DNA of 64,000 nt. Source: Sulfitobacter sp. CW3 (GTDB taxonomy: Bacteria > Pseudomonadota > Alphaproteobacteria > Rhodobacterales > Rhodobacteraceae). The stretch covers positions 310,001-374,000 of the forward strand of contig NZ_JAHXRL010000004.1 of NCBI RefSeq assembly GCF_019392245.1, written 5' to 3'. This document shows, one piece after another, positions 33,623 to 42,865 of the stretch (the stretch's first letter is position 1; each line of letters opens with the position of its first letter). The position numbers and the translations under genes are program-made. Below the pieces are notes generated by a model that saw nothing but the letters and a program-made list of their open reading frames with translations, was not told the origin of the DNA and ran no database searches.

Positions 33623-34503
33623 GCTGCCGCCCCCACGCGTGTATCCAGCGCAGAATATAGCCACAGCAGTGCGGATTGCGCAGAGGTGTTTGTATGGTGC
33701 AGGCCATAGTGCCAACCCGTCACCGCACATAGGCGCTGAAGTTCGGATTTACGTTCGGCAAGACGTTCAAGATAGCGGGATTTCAGATCGTTGGCCTTGA
33801 GTGTCTCATGGCGCAGCGTCCCGCCAACGCTTTCAAATATGGTTCTGCCCGAAAACGGAAAAGCTTCCTCGGACGGGTCAAGTAGATGGCACAATACGCC
33901 CCGAACACCCCGATCCGCGGCCTTGGTCAACGCAAGGGTTATCCCGTCAAGGTCACCCATAAAATCCGAGATAAACACGGCCCGCGCATGGGGGATCATG
34001 GCACGGTGTTCGGGCGGGGCATAATCGTCGGCGCTGTCCTGAGACAGCAATTCGGCAAGCCGCAACAACTGGGGCCTGCCGGAACGTGGGGGCAAGGCGG
34101 TTCCTGTCAGGCCCACGCGTTCACCGCCGCGCTGCAACAGAATCGCGACAGCAAGGCCCAGCAACCGTGCGCGGTCTGCCTTTTGCGGCAGGTTCGGGTC
34201 CGAGGAAAAGCGCATCGAGGCCCCTTGGTCGATCCATAACATGACCGATTGCGCGATTTGCCATTCGTGTTCGCGCACGAATTCCTGATCGCCCCGTGCT
34301 GAACGACGATGGTCAATGCGGCGGCGGCTGTCGCCTGCCTGTGCGGGGCGGTACTGCCAAAAATCATCGCCGCCCCCTGCGCGCCGGCGCCCGTGCGATC
34401 CTAGCAGCACAGCACCGGCCAAATGTTCCGCGCGTGCCAATAGGTCAGGAAAACGGGCTGCCTGATCTTCAGCATTTGCGCGAAGGGTTGCTGGGGTGAT
34501 CAC
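33619..34503 (-). CDS. DUF58-domain protein
   Basis: 294 residues. The DUF58 hallmark is SHGRRRAGGGDDFWQYRPAQAGDSRRRIDHRRSAR, followed by a VWA-like second half (FISDFMGDLDGITLALTKAADRGV). It has no membrane helix, so it is probably cytoplasmic and membrane-associated through its operon partners. Start and stop overlap both neighbours as ATGA (34500-34503 and 33619-33622). DUF58 proteins nearly always accompany MoxR ATPases. Confidence 0.9.
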   Translation of the reverse strand: MITPATLRANAEDQAARFPDLLARAEHLAGAVLLGSHGRRRAGGGDDFWQYRPAQAGDSRRRIDHRRSARGDQEFVREHEWQIAQSVMLWIDQGASMRFSSDPNLPQKADRARLLGLAVAILLQRGGERVGLTGTALPPRSGRPQLLRLAELLSQDSADDYAPPEHRAMIPHARAVFISDFMGDLDGITLALTKAADRGVRGVLCHLLDPSEEAFPFSGRTIFESVGGTLRHETLKANDLKSRYLERLAERKSELQRLCAVTGWHYGLHHTNTSAQSALLWLYSALDTRVGAAA

Positions 34504-35507
34504 GCTGCGGCCTTTTTCCCGGTCAGGCTGGCCGCGGTGCTGTCAATCAGCTCGTTCAGGCTGTCGCCACGTGCGCGCGCCGCAAAGTTCAATGCCATCC
34601 GGTGGCTTAGGACCGGACGCGCCATATCAATCACGTCTTCTGCAGAGGGGGCCAAGCGCCCCTGCAACAAGGCGCGGGCCCGTACTGTCAGCATCAACGC
34701 CTGCGCGGCACGGGGGCCGGGGCCCCAGGCGACGGTTTCGCGCACGCGCGCGCTTGCGTCTGCCTCGTCTGGGCGGAAGGCCCGGACCAGATCAAGGATC
34801 AATTCCACCACGCTGTCACCGACAGGCATGCGGCGCAACAAGGCTTGCGCGGCCAACAATTCCGCTGCCGAGAACACCTGACTTGCCTGCGCATCACCTT
34901 CGCCGGTTGTGGCCAGCAAAATCTCACGCTCGGTCTTGCGATCAGGATAGGCAACGTCGATCTGCACTAGAAAACGGTCAAGCTGGGCTTCGGGCAGGGG
35001 ATAGGTACCTTCTTGCTCAATGGGGTTTTGCGTGGCCAGAACATGAAAAGGCGCGCCAAGCGGGCGGTCTTGTCCAGCGACGGTCACGGTCTTCTCCTGC
35101 ATCGCCTGCAACAAGGCGGATTGCGTGCGCGGCGAGGCACGGTTGATCTCGTCGGCCATCAGCAATTGGCAGAATATCGGCCCCTCGATGAAACGAAACG
35201 CGCGGCTGCCATCGGCGGCTGTATCCAACACCTCGGACCCCAGAATATCGGCCGGCATCAGATCGGGCGTGAACTGCACGCGGTTGGCATCCAGGCCCAT
35301 CACGGTGCCTAGGGTTTCGACCAAACGTGTTTTGCCAAGACCGGGCAACCCGATCAGCAAGCCGTGGCCGCCGCACAGCAGCGCGGCCAATGTCAGGTCG
35401 ACAACGCGCTCTTGCCCGATAAAGCGATTGGTGATCGACGCCTTGGCCTGTGCCAGCTTGTCGCCGAGGGCTTCAATATCTGCTACCATATCGCTGGCTT
35501 CGGTCAT
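34500..35507 (-). CDS. MoxR-family AAA+ ATPase
   Basis: 335 residues from the ATG at 35507 with AGGA upstream; the frame runs further upstream to 35711 but that part is antisense to the DUF1285 gene. Walker A GLPGLGKT (53-60), Walker B LLMADEINRASPRTQSALLQAMQE, sensor 1 ATQNPIEQEGTYPLPEAQLDRF. MoxR ATPases act as chaperones that activate or load cofactors into partner complexes through VWA proteins. First gene of the operon moxR, DUF58, DUF4159, VWA-like. Confidence 0.94.
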   Translation of the reverse strand: MTEASDMVADIEALGDKLAQAKASITNRFIGQERVVDLTLAALLCGGHGLLIGLPGLGKTRLVETLGTVMGLDANRVQFTPDLMPADILGSEVLDTAADGSRAFRFIEGPIFCQLLMADEINRASPRTQSALLQAMQEKTVTVAGQDRPLGAPFHVLATQNPIEQEGTYPLPEAQLDRFLVQIDVAYPDRKTEREILLATTGEGDAQASQVFSAAELLAAQALLRRMPVGDSVVELILDLVRAFRPDEADASARVRETVAWGPGPRAAQALMLTVRARALLQGRLAPSAEDVIDMARPVLSHRMALNFAARARGDSLNELIDSTAASLTGKKAAA

Positions 35508-35577
35508 GACTTTTGCGTCCTCTGATTTATATAGGTTAGATGTAAGTGTATCTTGTGAACTGGGAATGGCAAAAGCA

Positions 35578-36156
35578 ATGAATGGACAAAAAACCGTGAC
35601 CCCGACAGCGGCGGGCCTTGCTGCGTCTGTTTCTGCTGCAAAAACACGCGGATTGCCGCCAGTAGAGAGCTGGAACCCGCCATTTTGTGGCGATATCGAC
35701 ATGGAGATCAAGCGCGACGGTACCTGGTTTCACGAAGGCACGCCCATTGGAAGGCGGGGTCTGGTCAAGCTGTTTGCGTCAATTTTGATCCGTGAGGGCG
35801 ACAAATACTTCCTTGTCACGCCGGTGGAGAAGGTAGGGATTCGTGTCGAGGATGCGCCATTCATTGCCATTGATTTCGAGGTCGAAGGCAAAGGGCGCGC
35901 ACAGAAGCTTACATTTCAGACCAACCTTGATGATATCGCGACGGCCAGTGAGGATCTGCCGATCCGTGTTGTACGCGATCCCGAGACCGGAGAGCCGTCG
36001 CCCTATGTCCGTGTCCGCCGTAACCTGGAGGCGCTGATCGATCGCAAAAGCTTTTACCGGCTTGTGGATCTGGGTGAACATCACGACGGCTGGTTTGGCG
36101 TTTGGTCGAGTGGCCAGTTTTTCGGGCTGATCCCGTCAAATGAATTACCCGAATAG
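35578..36156 (+). CDS. DUF1285 protein
   Basis: 192 residues from the ATG at 35578; an in-frame ATG at 35566 would add four residues. Recognised by WNPPFCGDIDMEIKRDGTWFHEGTPIGRRGLVKLFASIL and the mid-region VGIRVEDAPFIAIDFEV. DUF1285 proteins are small, soluble and of unknown biochemical function. It is divergent from moxR with only 70 bp between them, a spacing that suggests shared regulation of the two units. Confidence 0.85.
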   Translation: MNGQKTVTPTAAGLAASVSAAKTRGLPPVESWNPPFCGDIDMEIKRDGTWFHEGTPIGRRGLVKLFASILIREGDKYFLVTPVEKVGIRVEDAPFIAIDFEVEGKGRAQKLTFQTNLDDIATASEDLPIRVVRDPETGEPSPYVRVRRNLEALIDRKSFYRLVDLGEHHDGWFGVWSSGQFFGLIPSNELPE

Positions 36157-36230
36157 ATGCGTGTTACGTTTGCCTTTTCACGTGATTTTGCTAGCAATGG
36201 CTAACGCAACATAAAACGAGCCTGAAATCC

Positions 36231-36986
36231 ATGAAACCTGCCGCAAATATAAGCCTTTTGTGGCAAGAGCTGCCTTATCTTGACCGGTTCAACGCTGCGG
36301 CACGTGCAGGGTTTAAAGGGGTCGAGGTGCTCTTTCCTTATGATGAACCACTGGCCGAGACCAAAGCCGCCTGTGCGGCGAACGGGCTGGAGCTTGTTTT
36401 GATCAACGCGCCGCCGCGGGCCTCGGAGGGGCAGCCGCGTGGGTTCGCTGCGGTTCCCGATCTTGTTGATACCTTTCGCAAAGATATGGCACGTGCGTTC
36501 CGCTATGCCGAGGCGTTGGATGCCCGGTTTGTGCATGTGATGGCCGGTAATGCACAAGGTGACGAAGCGTTTGATACCTTTTACCGCAATCTGATCTGGG
36601 CAGCAAAATCTGCGCCAGACGGCCTGACGTTGACGATCGAACCGCTAAACCCTGTGGCGATGCCGGGATATTTTTTGAACGATTATGCGTTGGCCGAACG
36701 GGTTCTGGACGCGGTGTCGATGGATAATGTCGGCCTGCAATACGACAGCTATCATGCGGCTATGATCCACGGTGATGCGATTGAAACCTTCAACGCGTAT
36801 TGCGCTGATATCGTTCATGTCCAGATCGGCGACAGCCCGGACCGTGGTACGCCTGGCAGCGGTGATATCGATTTTGCTGCGCTGTTTGCAGCGATGGCTG
36901 GCGCGGGATATGATGGTTGGATCAGCGGTGAATACAACCCGGACCCCAAAACCGAAGACAGCCTGAACTGGATGAAAATGCTATGA
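36231..36986 (+). CDS. hyi: Hydroxypyruvate isomerase
   Basis: 251 residues, TIM-barrel fold of the xylose isomerase-like family. Start MKPAANISLLWQELPYLDRFNAAARAGFKGVEVLFPYD is typical of Hyi. Metal and catalytic residues lie in LTLTIEPLNPVAMPGYFLND, VGLQYDSYHA and the C-terminal ISGEYNP. It interconverts hydroxypyruvate and tartronate semialdehyde in glyoxylate metabolism. No glyoxylate carboligase or tartronate semialdehyde reductase is in view, and otnI-like variants act on other acids, so the substrate is likely but not certain. Overlaps the next gene by ATGA. Confidence 0.87.
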   Translation: MKPAANISLLWQELPYLDRFNAAARAGFKGVEVLFPYDEPLAETKAACAANGLELVLINAPPRASEGQPRGFAAVPDLVDTFRKDMARAFRYAEALDARFVHVMAGNAQGDEAFDTFYRNLIWAAKSAPDGLTLTIEPLNPVAMPGYFLNDYALAERVLDAVSMDNVGLQYDSYHAAMIHGDAIETFNAYCADIVHVQIGDSPDRGTPGSGDIDFAALFAAMAGAGYDGWISGEYNPDPKTEDSLNWMKML

Positions 36987-37216
36987 TACCCGCAAGATTT
37001 GCCCCGGTTGTTTTTGGATTTATCCTATCTGGGTTGATGTCTTTTATCGTTTCAGGGATCGCGATTTTGCGCACAGCAGGATTTGCTGAGGGTCTGTTTG
37101 GTTTGTGGATTGGTGCGTGGATCACCAGTTGGCTGGTGGCGTTCCCGACCGTCTTGGTCGTCGCACCCCTAACGCGGCGCATCGTTGCCAAGTTGCTCAA
37201 AGACGGGCCCGCCTAA
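36983..37216 (+). CDS. DUF2798 small membrane protein
   Basis: 77 residues with two membrane helices (VVFGFILSGLMSFIVSGIAIL and ITSWLVAFPTVLVVAPLTRRIV). This matches DUF2798, often with the pattern GLMS and TWLxAFPxxxxxAP. Function unknown. Translation is coupled to hyi through a 4-bp overlap. Confidence 0.82.
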   Translation: MIPARFAPVVFGFILSGLMSFIVSGIAILRTAGFAEGLFGLWIGAWITSWLVAFPTVLVVAPLTRRIVAKLLKDGPA

Positions 37217-37227
37217 TGCACAAAAGA

Positions 37228-37250
37228 CCACAGCATCCAGAATGCTGCGG
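37228..37250 (+). terminator. Hairpin after the hyi/DUF2798 unit
   Basis: CCACAGCAT (37228-37236) pairs with ATGCTGCGG (37242-37250) apart from one mismatch, with a five-base loop, and is followed by CCCCTTTATA. It lies 12 bp after the DUF2798 stop. The rest of the 168-bp gap to polA (convergent) holds nothing I recognise. Confidence 0.55.
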
Positions 37251-37384
37251 CCCCTTTATACGTGCTTTGACAGTTTAGGCCGACGCAGTCCCGATGGCCG
37301 ATCTTTCAACCGCCCTGATCCTTTCCAAAAAACTGCGACGTTACCACGCCAAGTTGGGTTCAGTTCCGTCTAGCCGGGCGCAAA

Positions 37385-40183
37385 TTAATGCGCCTCGGCC
37401 CAATTCGCGCCGACGCCAGCATCAACGGTCAGCTTTACATCCAGCTTGACCACCGGATCGGCTGCGTTCTCCATCACATCACGGGCCGCCTTGATCAAAT
37501 CGTCTTCGGCCCCTTTTTCTACCTCGAACAGCAGTTCATCGTGAACCTGTAGCAACATCGTTGCAGGGATATCCTTGATCGCATCGGGCATGCGGATCAT
37601 GGCGCGGCGAATGACATCGGCGGCGGTCCCTTGAATCGGGGCGTTTATCGCCGCGCGCTGGGCAAAACCGGCGCGGGGTCCTTTGGCAGCAATCTCGGGC
37701 GTGTTGATCTTGCGACCAAAGAGCGTCTGAACGTACCCGTGCTCTTTGGCGAATGCTTTGGTGTCGTCCATATAGGTCCGAATGCCGGGGAAACGTTCGA
37801 AATAGCGGTCGATGAACCCCTGTGCTTCGGCGCGTGGAATGCGCAGATTACGCGCCAGACCAAAGCCGGAAATGCCGTAAATTACACCAAAGTTGATCGC
37901 CTTGGCCTGACGGCGCACATCTGGCGTCATCTCATCCAACGGAACATCAAACATCTCGGACGCGGTCATCGCGTGGATATCCAGGCCGTCTTTGAACGCT
38001 TGCTTTAGGGCAGGGATGTTGGCGATATGGGCTAGAATGCGCAATTCGATCTGCGAATAATCGAGTGCGACCAAAACCTTACCTTCTTCGGCAACGAATG
38101 CTTCGCGGATGCGGCGGCCTTCCTCGGATCGGACGGGGATGTTTTGCAGGTTTGGATCCGTCGATGCCAATCGGCCCGTCGATGCCCCTGCAATCGAATA
38201 AGACGTGTGAACGCGGCCCGTGTCCTTGTTGATGTGCGTCTGAAGCGCGTCCGTATAGGTCGATTTCAGCTTGGACAGTTGCCGCCAATCCAGAATGCGC
38301 CGGGGGAAATCATGTTCGGTGGCAAGGTCTTCCAATATGTCCGCGCCGGTCGAATATTTCCCGTTCGCACCTTTTTTTCCGCCCTCAAGGCCCATGTCGT
38401 CGAATAGAACCTCGCCGACCTGTGCGGGCGATCCAACATTGAACTTGCGCCCGACCATCTCGTAGATCTCGTCTTCCAAGCCCGCCATTTTCTGGGCAAA
38501 GGCATTGGACATCCGGCTAAGTGTATCGCGGTCAACCTTGATGCCAGACCGCTCCATCGCGGCCAGAACCGGTACCAAGGGGCGCTCAAGGGTTTCGTAC
38601 ACCTTGGTTACCTGTACGCGGTGCAATTGCGGCTTGAACAATTGCCACAGACGCAACGTGATATCGGCATCTTCGGCGGCATAAGGCACCGCATCGGCAA
38701 GCGGCACCTTGTCAAAGGTGATCGCGGATTTACCGGACCCCAGCAGCGGTTTGATCGGGATCGGGGTGTGGCCCAGATAGCGTTCCGATAGCGTGTCCAT
38801 CCCGTGCCCATGCAATCCGGCATGCATGACGTAGGACATCAGCATCGTGTCATCAATCGGCGCGACCGCAATACCGACCTGCGCGAAAATCTTGCTGTCG
38901 TATTTCATGTTCTGGCCGATCTTGATGATCGATGGATCGGTCAGCACCGGCGTCAGCATGCGCAGGGCTTCCTCGGTCTGCATCTGCCCCTCAGCCAGAT
39001 CATCCGAGCCGAACAAATCGTCAGCGGAATGGGTTTTGTGGATCAACGGGATATAGCAGGCTTTGCCCGGCTCAACGCACAGGGAAATGCCCACCAGATC
39101 GGCGACCATTTCATCAAGGCCGGTCGTCTCGGTGTCCACCGCGACATAGCCGAACTCGTAAATCCGGTCGATCCAAGCTTGCAACGTTTTGGCGTCGCTT
39201 ACCTGTTCATAACCTGCCTGATCAAAAGGGACTTCCGCCACTTCGGGGCGATTTTCATCGACCTTCGGATCCTCAATCACCGGGGCCTCTTTGCCCAGCA
39301 CTTCTGCGACGCGCTTGGATAGCGTGCGGAATTCCATTTCAGCTAAAAAGCCCAGCAGCTTGTCAGCGTCAGGTTCGCGCACCTCAAGGTCGTCGAGCGT
39401 AAAGTCGAGCGGCGTGTTGTCGTCCAGCAAGACCAGCTTGCGCGACAGGCGAATTTGATCCGCATGGTCAATCAACGTCTGGCGCCGTTTGGGCTGTTTA
39501 ATCTCTTCGGCCCGCGCCAACAGAGCATCCAGATCACCGTATTCATTGATCAGCAACGCCGCCGTTTTAATGCCGATACCGGGCGCGCCCGGCACGTTAT
39601 CGACTGAATCACCTGCCAAAGCCTGCACATCAACGACGCGTTCAGGATAAACGCCGAACTTTTCAAACACGCCCTCGCGGTCGATGGTCCTGTTTTTCAT
39701 GGCGTCCAGCATTTCCACACCGCCGCCCACCAGTTGCATCAGGTCCTTGTCCGAACTGATGATGGTACACCGCCCGCCAGCGGCCCGGGCCTGAACAGCC
39801 AAGGTCGCGATGATGTCATCGGCCTCATAGCCTTCCTTTTCCTTGCACGCGATATTAAAGGCCTCTGTCGCGGTGCGGGTCAGAGGCATCTGGGGGCGCA
39901 AATCCTCGGGCATGGCTTCGCGGTTGGCTTTGTACAGGTCGTACATGTCGTTGCGAAACGTGTGGCTGCCCTTGTCAAAAATCACAGCGGCATGTGTCGG
40001 CGCATCTGGGCCAGTGTTCCCTTCAACATAGCGGTGCAGCATGTTGCAAAAACCAGCGACCGCGCCGATTGGCAATCCGTCCGATTTGCGCGTCAACGGG
40101 GGCAGCGCGTGATAGGCGCGAAAAATAAACGCCGATCCGTCGATCAAATGCAGATGGTGACCCTTGCCAAATGTGCCGGACAT
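37385..40183 (-). CDS. polA: DNA polymerase I
   Basis: 932 residues. N-terminal 5'-3' exonuclease (HLIDGSAFIFRAYHALPP, GYEADDIIATLA, ALAGDSVDNVPGAPGIGIKTA), a 3'-5' exonuclease domain with YVAVDTETTGLDEM intact, and the polymerase domain with LDYSQIELRILAHIA, INFGVIYGISGFGLAR and LQVHDELLFEVE. It fills gaps and removes RNA primers during replication and repair. All three activities appear intact. It stands alone, on the minus strand. Confidence 0.97.
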   Translation of the reverse strand: MSGTFGKGHHLHLIDGSAFIFRAYHALPPLTRKSDGLPIGAVAGFCNMLHRYVEGNTGPDAPTHAAVIFDKGSHTFRNDMYDLYKANREAMPEDLRPQMPLTRTATEAFNIACKEKEGYEADDIIATLAVQARAAGGRCTIISSDKDLMQLVGGGVEMLDAMKNRTIDREGVFEKFGVYPERVVDVQALAGDSVDNVPGAPGIGIKTAALLINEYGDLDALLARAEEIKQPKRRQTLIDHADQIRLSRKLVLLDDNTPLDFTLDDLEVREPDADKLLGFLAEMEFRTLSKRVAEVLGKEAPVIEDPKVDENRPEVAEVPFDQAGYEQVSDAKTLQAWIDRIYEFGYVAVDTETTGLDEMVADLVGISLCVEPGKACYIPLIHKTHSADDLFGSDDLAEGQMQTEEALRMLTPVLTDPSIIKIGQNMKYDSKIFAQVGIAVAPIDDTMLMSYVMHAGLHGHGMDTLSERYLGHTPIPIKPLLGSGKSAITFDKVPLADAVPYAAEDADITLRLWQLFKPQLHRVQVTKVYETLERPLVPVLAAMERSGIKVDRDTLSRMSNAFAQKMAGLEDEIYEMVGRKFNVGSPAQVGEVLFDDMGLEGGKKGANGKYSTGADILEDLATEHDFPRRILDWRQLSKLKSTYTDALQTHINKDTGRVHTSYSIAGASTGRLASTDPNLQNIPVRSEEGRRIREAFVAEEGKVLVALDYSQIELRILAHIANIPALKQAFKDGLDIHAMTASEMFDVPLDEMTPDVRRQAKAINFGVIYGISGFGLARNLRIPRAEAQGFIDRYFERFPGIRTYMDDTKAFAKEHGYVQTLFGRKINTPEIAAKGPRAGFAQRAAINAPIQGTAADVIRRAMIRMPDAIKDIPATMLLQVHDELLFEVEKGAEDDLIKAARDVMENAADPVVKLDVKLTVDAGVGANWAEAH

Positions 40184-40309
40184 ATCAGTGCTCCCCTTGG
40201 TGATTGCCCCCTTTTGCCACGAAGCATCCGCGCCTGCCAGCCGCCATTCTGCTCAGGTGCCTATTTCATTTTGCCAAATAAACTCCCCGCGGAGCGTCCG
40301 GTCCTTACG

Positions 40310-40963
40310 TCATTCCGCGTGGTAAAGATCAAAGGAGAGACTGACCGACAGGGGCATTGGCGTCCAGATGCCGAACCGCAGGCCGGCGGCCCGCAGTCTG
40401 TCACCGATCCAGACATTGCAGGTGCGCAGAATGTTAAACTGCCCCTTGGCGGCGAAAAAACCATCGGTCTGATTAAATCCATCGACTGCGGCACTGACAG
40501 GCTGGCCATCTGTGTCGGTCGATAAACTGTCCCAAACCTCATCCAGCAGGGCCGCGTATTCCGTATCGGAGAGCTTCAGATGTCTTGCATCCAGATCGTC
40601 AGCAAGCGCGCCTGCAATGTCAAAGCGCAAAACAGAGCTATCCCCGATAATGCCACGCCAGATCGCGGGCAGATTTAGATCGCTCAGGGTTCGGGTCTGC
40701 GTATAGAAATGACGTGCGCCCCAACCAACCACCAGCCACTCGGCGGCAGGATGATCCAGCCAGATGCCTTTGGCCGCCAGCGGGGCGAACCGTTTCAGCG
40801 ACATCTCGTCAAGCGGCAGCACCAGATCATAGTGGATCGGGCCGCTGACCAGCAAAATATTGCGTGTTTTTTCAGAGCTGTCAGGCGTTACGCTGCCGGG
40901 GATAACTGCGCCAAAAATGGCGGCCATCACATAGAGGGCGGGCACAAGTGCAAGCACGCCCAA
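40310..40963 (-). CDS. DUF2459 (TIGR02117) membrane-anchored protein
   Basis: 217 residues when read from a TTG at 40963, with an N-terminal helix (LALVPALYVMAAIFGAVIP). DUF2459 patterns: LVSGPIHYDLVLPL, WLVVGWGARHFYTQTRTL, and RTCNVWIGDRLRAAGL with the conserved cysteine. Relatives begin with a basic stretch and RWLG, which here is found upstream in frame (RQHARWLG) after a CTG at 40984. That CTG overlaps the stop of the zinc-finger gene, so a CTG start is possible. Function unknown; cysteine, histidine and aspartate spacing resembles a papain-like hydrolase. Confidence 0.75.
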   Translation of the reverse strand: MGVLALVPALYVMAAIFGAVIPGSVTPDSSEKTRNILLVSGPIHYDLVLPLDEMSLKRFAPLAAKGIWLDHPAAEWLVVGWGARHFYTQTRTLSDLNLPAIWRGIIGDSSVLRFDIAGALADDLDARHLKLSDTEYAALLDEVWDSLSTDTDGQPVSAAVDGFNQTDGFFAAKGQFNILRTCNVWIGDRLRAAGLRFGIWTPMPLSVSLSFDLYHAE

Positions 40964-40980
40964 CCATCTTGCGTGTTGCC

Positions 40981-41160
40981 TCAGACTTTGCCCTCAAAAT
41001 CTTGGTGGATGAATTTGCAGTCGCAATAGCCGCATTCAACCCAGCCTTTGTCATGCGGGATTTGCAGCCAGACGCGCGGGTGGCCCAAAGCGCCTTCGCC
41101 GCCGTCGCAAGCGACGCGCCATGTGTTCACGATGCGGGTTTCGGGGGCTTGCAATGTCAT
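40981..41160 (-). CDS. zf-CHCC zinc-finger mini-protein
   Basis: 59 residues beginning [20 protein letters not shown] and ending in [14 protein letters not shown]. The zinc ligands are C18, H27, C43 and C46, the arrangement of the zf-CHCC family related to mitochondrial complex I subunit NDUFS6. Function in bacteria is unproven, though a link to complex I assembly has been suggested. The gene is too short for most gene-calling thresholds. It sits directly ahead of the DUF2459 gene. Confidence 0.88.
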   Translation of the reverse strand: MTLQAPETRIVNTWRVACDGGEGALGHPRVWLQIPHDKGWVECGYCDCKFIHQDFEGKV

Positions 41161-41344
41161 GTGGTCGTCCTTGGCTTTGGATGCGCTATCGTTATGACCA
41201 AACCAAGCCGTCAGGGCAAGGGGTGGGCCATGTTTTGGGCGGCTGAACTCTACAAGTTTGTAATCTAGAATGAATTGGGTTCACCATAGGGTAATCTACA
41301 GTTAAAAGATGCAAAACATCTTTAATTTTCGGAGCAATCGTCAC
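41161..41344. promoter_or_regulatory. Divergent promoter region zf-CHCC / gpmI
   Basis: 184 bp between divergent genes. GGAGCAATCGTCAC precedes the gpmI ATG at 41345. No operator or riboswitch is recognised. Confidence 0.35.
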
Positions 41345-42865
41345 ATGGCACCCCCCAAACCCGTCGTATTGTGCATCTTGGATGGATGGGGGCAGCGCGC
41401 CGACGCCGAGGGTAACGCGCCTTTGCTGGCGAAAACCCCGAATTTTGATTGGATCATGCAGAATTGCCCCAATGCCACGTTGACCACTTTCGGGCCTGAT
41501 GTCGGCTTGCCCAAGGGGCAGATGGGCAATTCCGAGGTCGGGCACACCAATATTGGTGCTGGGCGCGTTGTGGCGATGGATTTGGGCCAGATCGACCTCG
41601 CGATCGAGCAGGGCAGCTTTGCCAAGAACCCGCCGCTGCTGGATTTTATCGACAAGCTGAAAAAAACCGGCGGCACGGCGCATCTGATGGGCTTGGTGTC
41701 GGATGGCGGGGTGCATGGTCATTTGTCCCACATGATTGCCGCTGTAAACGCGTTGCACGACCAAGGCATTCCCGTGGTGATTCATGCCTTGACCGATGGC
41801 CGCGATGTGGCCCCAAGATCGGCGCTCGGGTATTTTGAGACGTTGAATGAACAACTGCCCGGCGGCGTGCAAATCGCGACTGTCACGGGCCGCTATTTCG
41901 CCATGGACCGCGATAACCGTTGGGACCGCGTTGCCAAAGCTTACCGTGCGATTGTTCAGGGGCAGGGCGAAACAACGGCCGCTACGGCGATTGAGGCGGT
42001 AAATGCGGCCTATGAGCGTGGCGAAAACGATGAATTCATTCAGCCAACGGTTATTGCCGGCTATGCGGGTGCCAAGGGTGGCGACGGGGTATTCTGTCTG
42101 AATTTCCGCGCCGATCGCGCCCGCGAGATTATGGCGGCCATCGGTGCCCCTGATTTCGAGGTGTTTGCGACAGGCGTCAGACCGGACTGGGCTGCCTTGA
42201 TGGGGATGGCCGAATATTCAGAAGCGCACAGCATTTATACCTCGACGATGTATCCCAAGCCGCAGATCGTGAACACGCTAGGGTCTTGGGTGGCGCAGCA
42301 TGGTTTGCGTCAGTTCCGGTTGGCAGAGACGGAAAAATACCCTCACGTGACGTTCTTTTTGAACGGAGGCGAGGAAACCCCCGCCACCGGTGAAGACCGC
42401 TTTATGCCCAAGTCGCCCGATGTCGCGACCTATGATTTGCAACCCGAGATGTCATCGGCACAGGTAACGGACAGTTTGGTCGACGCAATCACAGACGGCT
42501 ATGATCTGATTGTGGTCAATTACGCGAACCCCGATATGGTCGGGCACACGGGCGATCTGGGGGCTGCGATCACCGCCTGCGAGGCCGTGGATCAGGGGTT
42601 GGGCCGCGTTTTGAAGGCGCTAGATGCCGTGGGCGGTGCGATGATCATCACCGCGGATCATGGCAATTGCGAAACGATGATCGATCCCGAAACGGGTGGG
42701 GCGCATACGGCGCATACATTGAACCCCGTACCGGTCGCCGTTGTCGGCGGCCCTGCTGGTGCCCAATTGCGCACCGGGCGGTTGGCCGATCTGGCCCCGA
42801 CGGTTTTGCAATTGATGGGGATGGAACAGCCTGCCGAGATGACTGGAAAGTCCCTGTTGGAATGA
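41345..42865 (+). CDS. gpmI: Phosphoglycerate mutase, cofactor-independent
   Basis: 506 residues from the ATG at 41345 with GGAG upstream. Alkaline-phosphatase-like fold: CILDGWG at the N-terminus, catalytic serine in MGNSEVGHTNIGAGRVV, LMGLVSDGGVHGHLSH, HALTDGRDVAPRSA, and metal ligands in NYANPDMVGHTGDL and ITADHGNCETM. It interconverts 2- and 3-phosphoglycerate in glycolysis. First gene of a three-gene unit with an EnvC-like protein and CtpA, overlapping the former as ATGA. Confidence 0.97.
   Translation: MAPPKPVVLCILDGWGQRADAEGNAPLLAKTPNFDWIMQNCPNATLTTFGPDVGLPKGQMGNSEVGHTNIGAGRVVAMDLGQIDLAIEQGSFAKNPPLLDFIDKLKKTGGTAHLMGLVSDGGVHGHLSHMIAAVNALHDQGIPVVIHALTDGRDVAPRSALGYFETLNEQLPGGVQIATVTGRYFAMDRDNRWDRVAKAYRAIVQGQGETTAATAIEAVNAAYERGENDEFIQPTVIAGYAGAKGGDGVFCLNFRADRAREIMAAIGAPDFEVFATGVRPDWAALMGMAEYSEAHSIYTSTMYPKPQIVNTLGSWVAQHGLRQFRLAETEKYPHVTFFLNGGEETPATGEDRFMPKSPDVATYDLQPEMSSAQVTDSLVDAITDGYDLIVVNYANPDMVGHTGDLGAAITACEAVDQGLGRVLKALDAVGGAMIITADHGNCETMIDPETGGAHTAHTLNPVPVAVVGGPAGAQLRTGRLADLAPTVLQLMGMEQPAEMTGKSLLE

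Noticed and set aside
33027..33800. 257-residue open frame antisense to the BatA-like and DUF58 genes
   Set aside because: Serine/arginine/proline-rich shadow frame without motifs; the minus-strand genes are well supported.
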